From Allacma fusca (Eukaryota > Arthropoda > Collembola > Symphypleona > Sminthuridae), in NCBI GenBank assembly GCA_947179485.1, contig OX359247.1, positions 28,248,801 through 28,312,800 on the forward strand: a stretch of DNA of 64,000 bases. The letters are read 5' to 3'. Made by a program: the position numbers and the translations under genes. Shown here piece after piece: positions 57,801 through 64,000 of the stretch; within the stretch, counting starts at the first letter, position 1; each line of letters opens with the position of its first letter. The notes beneath the pieces were generated by a model. The model searched no databases and was not told the DNA's origin. It saw only the letters and a program-made list of their open reading frames with translations.

Positions 57801-60350
57801 AAAAAACGTGCATAAAGTTATTATTATTATTATAACTTAATATAATTAAGTAACTTGTAATAATTATTATGAAGATCGACAGAGGGAAGTTCCCGTGACT
57901 TTGTACCAGAGAGATGCTAATTATACACATGGGGCTACATAGATACAGTAAGTAATACATGAATAATTAGTCATTAATACAATCTTGTAAGGATACGGAA
58001 GTTAAGGTAAACAAACAAGGGCTAAAAAAACCTGTGCATAAAATAGTATCCTATATGAGGGACAAAGGCATATAGTAAGAACTGTAGTCACTTAAGAATC
58101 ATTAGGTACCTAAAACTATTCTCTAGAGAATTATTACTACTGTATAATAATTACATAGTAGGAAAAGGAACTATGGGAAAATATTATTATGTTATATTAG
58201 AGGTTATAAAACTATAAATTGCCAATCTACAATGGTGTACTATCATATTTGAAGGGCATGATCATCAGAAGCACATGGAGCATTGGGTGATTGACTGTTA
58301 TGTTGATTTGAGGATACGCTATATAAGTAGTATACATTCATAAAAAGTGAGCATGAAATTGATACAGGTGTCGATCCAATTGTATAGGGAGTGTGTAGTA
58401 GGGAATATTACAACTTGTATGGCGTGTTAATTAAAAGATATAAAAATATAGTGAGATTGTAAACAATGTGAACCGGTTGCCATATAAGAATTTATAAGCA
58501 TACTAACACTATGAAAGAAAAAGTTCGGTAAAAACAAAATATTTCAAGTAACTTGGTATGCATACATACATACGAATATATACATATATAAAGATAAATA
58601 GCGTGTTGCCATGATCAAAGCAAGTTTGATTTTCTACTACTTACATACACATGAGCGCGGAGTCAAACAGTCGAGATATTATCAAGTCAATGATGTGATT
58701 ACGGTCAGTATGAGTCTTTTAAGAGAAAATGTTAAGGTTTTGTCCACGTTCATTACATAAAATACATACTAGGATGAGAGAGTGAGGGAATCGTGGGAGA
58801 TATTACATTTAAGCGACGCTGTCGATGGTCATTATATACATATATACATACGGAGGATTGTATCCATATTTGGAGACTTTATTCATGACAATTATTTTTA
58901 TTTTTTCAGTTGAGACAAAAAAAATGACTGTGAAAATAGTATCTTGCGAGAGAGTTTAATCAGTTCGTCTCTAATAATTATTAATTATGTTCTGCGTGCT
59001 AAGTTTTAAGTATTAATCGTTATTACCTATGTACCTTCCGTTCCGAACTACTATTTACTGTATTCTGGTCATTATTATATGGATATGAAGGTCAAATGTT
59101 TACACGAGAGTTTTACAATATATACACATATATGTGTGTATATGTGTATGTATGCCTGTTTTACTGTGCAATGGTACGCATATGTATAAAGACTTCTGGG
59201 GGTTATGTTTGTTTGTGATTTTTGGACGTGAAACTAAAAAGGAAATTTTTATTGTGAAAAGCATTACGTGCATTGTAAAAAAAACAAAACCAATTTCTCT
59301 TTTTGAGTGATTCATTGTTGTTGTTGTTGTTGTTGATGTTGGCGTGAGCGATATTATGGTTCTACAATTTTCAATTTCCCTCCTAAAAAACTCATGGCTT
59401 TACAAAGTTTCATGTTTTCTCCTCTTTAGCTTGTCATATGGAAAAATAAACAAAAAAAAATCTATTAAAAACAATATTTGGTGTAAAAAATCTTTATTGT
59501 TTTAGTGTGTTCTTCTTACTTTCATATTCATTGTTCATGCGCATAAGATTTGCATCAGCATACCTTTGTTCATGACTTTCTTCAGCGTTCAATTTACTTT
59601 TACTTTTACTTTCTCCCTTCATCAAATCACAGCCAAGCCTGATTGCTTTCTTTAAATAAACTGACTTTAAATATGTATTTAGTTTAATAAGCTGCAGTGG
59701 TGGTTGCACTAGTTACATCAATTATTGAGAGCAAGGATGCATCACTTTCATAATTAAGGTTCTAATAATTTATCAAAAAATTAACAACTTTCTGCAGTTT
59801 TTCCACTAAAAATGTACCTTTAACCATGTTGTACAATCTATTTACGTCGTTCGTTACTATTCATACTTCACGTAATTGAAAGTCAAGTAAAGTGAAGTGA
59901 CAATTGACCCTACTAATTCAAGGTTGATGCATGGTCATGGGGCGATACGCTAGTTACTGATGTGCTCAAACATAATGGAAATTGATGGGTAAAAATGTGA
60001 AATAAAAAATATTAGTACAACAATAACAACTAAAATATAGTTTCAAGATAAGGGGATTTGGGAGTGGAAGTGTCGAATTTAATCAGCGTAGAAGATATAA
60101 TCTTATGTAATTATTCTTATCCTGTCATTCCACACTTATTAGAACGTGATATTTTAGTAGCATTCAAAATGTTTTTGCATAGCATCCCTCCCCAGTGGAT
60201 TTTCATGTAAATTGCTGATGACAGAGAAAGCCAAGTAAAATATTTTTAAACACCCATCGCCCATGTACAAGTGTAATACATTGTAGTTTAATTAGTGATG
60301 GTAGACCATCGTGGTGAGCAACGATTTAAATTGTGAAACTCCAGACGAAG
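48861..60350. other. 11.5 kb AT-rich stretch with no convincing gene
   Basis: Its left part must hold the PKC 3' UTR; canonical AATAAA hexamers occur for instance at 52275-52280 and 52977-52982, so the UTR could be several kb. Open frames are short, rich in Ile/Leu/Phe/Tyr and lack splice or homology support. At 55270-55760 the sequence is less AT-rich and the minus strand is open for 114 codons; this may be a transposon relic. A TTG microsatellite lies at 59315-59336. I see no RNA gene. Confidence 0.5.
59315..59336 (+). repeat. TTG trinucleotide microsatellite
   Basis: Seven TTG units in a row. Simple repeat, no coding context. Confidence 0.8.
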
Positions 60351-60630
60351 GAGTCATGTCATAAATCTTGTGAAATTTCTGTCACTACCCACTTGTAATA
60401 AATTATCCTGAACTTAAAGAGCTGATTAAGCACGTGTGCCCAAGGAGTGAGTAAGTCAGCCCACTCATTGGAAATTCCTGTTAAGCTGCAGAGAAGCGGA
60501 GTTTCTCCTGTCCTGGGACTAATGATACCACGAAGGTAGATAGCGCTGGAGATGCTAAAGCCAGAGCGGAAGTGAAGCTGGGTTTCCGAATCAATGTGAT
60601 TTAAAAGCAAAAAATGGTAAACAGTTAGAG
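60351..60630 (+). other. likely 5' non-coding exon of the CAAX-box gene
   Basis: This stretch is less AT-rich than its flanks and ends at a strong donor (GAG|GTAAGT at 60630/60631). The 141-nt intron 60631-60771 ends in TTTTATCACAG, and the next exon opens with the start codon. A short upstream frame (ATGGTAAACAGTTAG) lies at the exon end. The left boundary is unknown. Confidence 0.45.
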
Positions 60631-60772
60631 GTAAGTCGTTGTCTCCCAATCCTATATCGTTGGTCAAGTGTGTACATGGAATTAACAAATATTTTAAATG
60701 ATGAGAAAGTCCTTGCAAAAGTGTAAGTTTAAATTGTTGATATCGAATGTTGAAAGACCCTTTTATCACAGG

Positions 60773-61456
60773 ATGAGTTTACCCACGCAAGGACCAAACA
60801 TTGCCAGCGATCCACAGACTTCTGCTGGTGGCGGTCCTCCCACAAATAAAGCAACTCAGACCACAAAACCTATTCTAAATAAGCAAACTCAGGTTGAACC
60901 TAGACGTCCGTCTTCCCAGCCCTTCAGGAAAAGGCTTACCGAGAATGATCCTAGAGCAAGTCAGCTACAAAATGCTGGAGTTAAAAACACGGACAAGAAA
61001 TTCACCTCACTCCTCGGCTCTACTAAAGTGTCTTTACAGAAAATTCTGGGCACTCGAGTTGACAAAACCTCTCCTCAAAACGATGATCGGAAAAGTTCCA
61101 GCAAGTTAGCTCCAAATAAAAAAGTGAAAGGATCCGTACACCCAGAAGTACCTACGGATATTCAAAAACCGAGTAAATATGTTCCGTTCAAAAATTTACG
61201 CGAGAACAAGAAATTGTCTCCGACGACAATGCCAATAATGCAAAGACGTTTTGTTTTGTCCGACCCTGACCTCCGCGAGTCGGATCTCTTAACCAATGAA
61301 GAAGATGATTTTGACGATGATGATGCCAGTAGATTAAGTTTTAGTGATGCGGAAGGACACATAATTGAAGTTCCCAAAAATTACGTTCCTATCAAACCCT
61401 TTCCTTTTAAACAGCAAAAGAGCAAGTTCTGGAAGAAATGCTGCTCTATGCTCTAA
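60773..61456 (+). CDS. unrecognised basic protein ending in a CAAX prenylation box
   Basis: A single coding exon of 227 aa starts MSLPTQGPNIASDPQ, one base after a good splice acceptor, and ends in TAA, with AATAAA at 61601-61606. The protein has no signal peptide or membrane helix. It is Lys/Arg/Ser/Pro-rich, apparently disordered, and has an acidic patch (NEEDDFDDDDASRLSFSD, about residues 183-200). The last residues KFWKKCCSML fit a CAAX box (C224-S-M-L; Leu favours geranylgeranyl) with a second cysteine (C223) and basic residues before it, a layout used to anchor proteins to the inner face of the plasma membrane. I know no family with this sequence; the function is unknown. The frame continues upstream of the ATG into the intron, so the splice site rather than the ORF defines the start. 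Confidence 0.75.
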   Translation: MSLPTQGPNIASDPQTSAGGGPPTNKATQTTKPILNKQTQVEPRRPSSQPFRKRLTENDPRASQLQNAGVKNTDKKFTSLLGSTKVSLQKILGTRVDKTSPQNDDRKSSSKLAPNKKVKGSVHPEVPTDIQKPSKYVPFKNLRENKKLSPTTMPIMQRRFVLSDPDLRESDLLTNEEDDFDDDDASRLSFSDAEGHIIEVPKNYVPIKPFPFKQQKSKFWKKCCSML

Positions 61457-61600
61457 CATCTATTTCATAGCCTTGGTGCTTGATCATTGACTTAGTTAGT
61501 ATTTTAATTTATTTGAGACTTGATGAATCAGTCTAATAGTTTCGTATTACAACAGTAGATTTTCTTAAATAGTTTTAAAGATTTATACATTCTATACGGA

Positions 61601-61606
61601 AATAAA
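61601..61606 (+). terminator. poly(A) signal AATAAA of the CAAX-box gene
   Basis: Canonical hexamer 144 nt after the stop codon. Confidence 0.65.
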
Positions 61607-61714
61607 ATTTAACAATTTACTCCCAGTTAAAAACTTTTGGTGATCAATCTTTTAATCTGTACAATAGTGTTCACGCTTGTGAGTACCAATAGTAGTGAGG
61701 GAAGGAAGCGTGTA

Positions 61715-61720
61715 TTTATT
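61715..61720 (-). terminator. possible minus-strand poly(A) signal overlapping a stop codon
   Basis: TTTATT on plus (AATAAA on minus) overlaps the TAA of the frame at 61719-61956. Confidence 0.3.
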
Positions 61721-61956
61721 AACTGCAGAAAATGTACCTAGGTTCACCCGGAAGTGATTCCAGGAATAGTATCTGTGAAGAATCAAAGAGTGAAAAGTTC
61801 TCCAGCAGAGGATTGTTAAGTTTCAAGTAACATTCGATGCGTGTCGCCCTTCCCTTCAAACGAAAGTGAGAATGAAGTTGAGCTTTACACACAAGGCTCG
61901 TATATTCTGTGTTCACTCTCAGTTCCCTGCCACAAAGTTCAACCTCACTGCCTTCC
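61719..61956 (-). CDS. possible terminal exon of a minus-strand gene, unrecognised
   Basis: On the minus strand, after an AAGCAG acceptor at 61957-61958, a frame of 78 codons ends in TAA at 61719-61721. It includes CGRELRVNTEYTSLVCKAQL and LLENFSLFDSSQILFLESLP. The sequence is less AT-rich than its flanks and a poly(A) hexamer overlaps the stop. The minus strand is G/T-rich farther right (62900-63120), as if a minus-strand gene began near 63.2 kb. No family recognised; it would converge on the CAAX-box gene. Confidence 0.3.
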
Positions 61957-63678
61957 CTGCTTCTTGGCCCGTGTATGAGTGTGTACGTGTGTGCTTTTAA
62001 CAACTCAGTCTACATTTCCCTTCCACGCAAGGAAGAAGGGTACTACGGAATCTCCAAAGTGTACAAATGTACGCATTCCCAGTTTGACAGAATAGCATGC
62101 TAGCTCCAGGCTGTGAAACACACTATTTTCTAATCTAATAATTCCTCCGTTAAAAAAAAGTCATTCCTCCTCCATAAAACTCAAGTGAATTTTCTTGTAC
62201 GCTCGGTTTCCTTTTAATATACCTCAGCCGGGTCTCCTTCCTTTTTTTTAAAGAAGTTGAGATTATTAGCTAATTTTTATTTTACTTAGCCCTCACAGAC
62301 TCAACATTAATCCCAGTGTTTGGATTTTAACTTTTTCCTACAGTCCTCTATACAACCTTATCTTGTCCATTATACTACTTCCACTGGTAATTATTCCAAG
62401 TTTCATTTAATTTGAGGGGTGCTGTTTAGTCCTCTTGTAATAATTCTACCCCAAAGGAGAAAACACGCTTGCACAGTGTGTTCCATGGAATTACATTCAT
62501 TTGCATGAACTATCCCTTGGACGGATCCAGTTGTTATTATATACCCAAGGATTGAGAAAAAGTCAAGTGGATTTTGCAGATTCGAGTGCAAAGTAGAGAC
62601 TCTCTTAGTCATTAACCGTGATCAGTGATTTTGTTAGCAGAGCCACTGTATATCTACAGCTATACGAATGACTCATCTTGTTCCATTAAGATGTTTGTGC
62701 AGCGAGTACCTCCATGTGAATGGGAATATTGAGCGAGACAGCGAGACAGGTATATAACGTGGAAGGGAAGGGGAATCAGGAGTGAGGCACGTTTTCATAA
62801 AGGGATGCCTGCCTGAATGTTGGAGTGGCACTCAACGCTGATCTTTAAGCTGAACAAAGAATTATTAAAGAATGTTGAGGAGAGATGATACATCATTCAA
62901 GGATGATTAGGACTCAAGCGTAGTGATTCACGGAATCCTCGAATTTCTCTCTCATCACAAATATCTGATACAAAAGCTCTCTCAGTGTTACCCACTGTCA
63001 CCTTCTTACACACTCCAGCTCATCATTACGACGAATAAATTTTCTATACCTCCACTTTGGCACTCTATCACTCCTGAATACCTTTTTCATCTTGTTTCCC
63101 CCCATAAATGCAATCTTAAGCGTCCGTAAGGGCAGGAATAACTGGATTTGAACACTTTAAAATAAGCTCTTCCCCGTAGCAGGGACATTTACGGGGAAAT
63201 CAAGTTTTTGAGGGAGTTTCCCATTTTGTACACAGGGTTTTTTGTAATCTTAAAGAAATTGAGAGTTCGCTGGTTTGTCTACAACACGTATTAATTATAC
63301 ATATTGCACCTGATGCTCGATCGTCTCTTGACGCTAAGAACTTTTGAAAGTTCAGGGGTTAAAGTAAAACAAGCGGTTGTGACGCAGGTCCAAATTAGGC
63401 TCAAGTAAGTGATTCGGGTTGGGAAGTGAATTGTGAGACATTTAGTGATTAGTGAAGTTGTTCCGTTGTTACATGGGTTCAAGCCTTGGGAGGAGAAGTA
63501 AGTAATTGCCATCAGAGCCCCAGTATATGCAGTACGGATGGAGTGCGTAAAGTGATACTCTAAAAGAAAGGAAATGGGGAAAATATATACCGTGAGATGT
63601 AAATTAGAGTGAGAGTCGGAAAAATAAATTACCACGTGCTTTTGGCTCGGTAAAGTCGATAGTCATATTTTATTCAAC
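61957..63678. other. intergenic stretch with a strand-composition flip near 63.2 kb
   Basis: No coding exon is convincing. The minus-strand frame at 62403-62612 (69 codons) has no support. The plus strand is C-rich and G-poor at about 62930-63120 and G-rich from about 63340 onward, the pattern seen at other likely divergent start regions in this window. Confidence 0.45.
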
Positions 63679-63700
63679 ATGGACAAATACAAGGAATCAG
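63679..63700 (+). CDS. possible first coding exon of a gene running off the right edge
   Basis: ATGGACAAATACAAGGAATC plus AG is followed directly by a good donor, GTAAGCGT, at 63701. It would code MDKYKES and leave one base for the next exon. The G-rich sequence to its left fits a 5' UTR. Too short to name. Confidence 0.35.
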
Positions 63701-64000
63701 GTAAGCGTGTCTTGAGCATTTATTTATTTACGTCTGGTTACTGAATTCCCGTCAAGGAACATATCCCTCCCTATATTTGGATTGTGTAGAAATCTCAAGT
63801 TTGTATGCTCCTCGTAAACTAATTCATTTTCTCTCCCATTCCTTAATGAAGTTGAAGGGAAGACATAGTGCTCACGGACCTTCCTGTGACACTGGAGCAT
63901 CAACGCAATTTAATAATGAAAAAAGTTTATGTGCATACATATGTATGTGTAATTACTGATGTATGCAAAGGATAAACGTAGCCTAAAGACCTCCCTTCAT
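63701..64000 (+). other. likely intron of the truncated right-edge gene
   Basis: AT-rich sequence with no feature of its own. No exon of the presumed gene was found before the window ends. Confidence 0.3.

Noticed and set aside
60359..60769. Minus-strand 136-aa frame
   Set aside because: It lies antisense to the likely 5' exon and intron of the CAAX-box gene, whose splice sites are good on plus; no motif or splice support on minus.
60698..60772. In-frame extension of the CAAX-box protein upstream of the ATG at 60773
   Set aside because: A good acceptor (TTTTATCACAG) ends right before the ATG, so the upstream part is most likely intron.

Overview
The window is nuclear DNA of an animal, probably an arthropod. 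It is AT-rich, and its protein genes are broken into many short exons by GT-AG introns that are mostly 60 to 1000 nt long. The gene set (an EF-hand rhomboid, a novel-type PKC of the epsilon/Pkc98E class, SEC23, TRAPPC4, DDX6/me31B, ZC3H14, EI24, PPP1R21, ISCA2) is metazoan. A crustacean such as a copepod would fit, but that is a guess; nothing here fixes the genus. I rebuilt nine complete known genes by joining exons whose phases and splice sites agree, plus one tRNA-Phe(GAA) and one unrecognised gene with a prenylation motif.

Layout, left to right: possible last exon of an unknown gene (12-197, +); EF-hand rhomboid protease (922-3038, +); ZC3H14/Nab2-like poly(A)-binding protein (4930-8647, +); EI24 (10068-11949, -); possible minus-strand exons just upstream of EI24 (12091-13083); a long foldback palindrome (14186-14514); TRAPPC4 (15920-16959, +); tRNA-Phe (18074-18146, +); 6 kb with weak minus-strand exon candidates and a likely divergent promoter (about 21.6-22.1 kb); DDX6/me31B (24077-26791, +); SEC23 (27865-32061, -); intergenic DNA; a shortened PPP1R21 (36343-38500, +); ISCA2 (39675-41237, -); PKC epsilon/Pkc98E (43431-48860, +); 11.5 kb with no convincing gene; the CAAX-box gene (60773-61456, +); a possible minus-strand terminal exon (61719-61956); and the possible first coding exon of a gene that runs off the right edge (63679-63700, +).

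The genes are not an operon and do not share one pathway. Two sets have related jobs: SEC23 (COPII coat) and TRAPPC4 (TRAPP tether) act in ER-Golgi traffic, and ZC3H14 and DDX6 act on mRNA tails, translation and decay. The points most worth checking are the loss of the central domain of PPP1R21 inside one unbroken exon, the unknown protein ending in a CAAX box, the four-finger ZC3H14, the foldback element, a GC-AG intron in SEC23, and a strand asymmetry (G/T-rich coding strand) in first introns that seems to mark promoters. No database search or base counting was possible; all family calls rest on recognition of conserved motifs.
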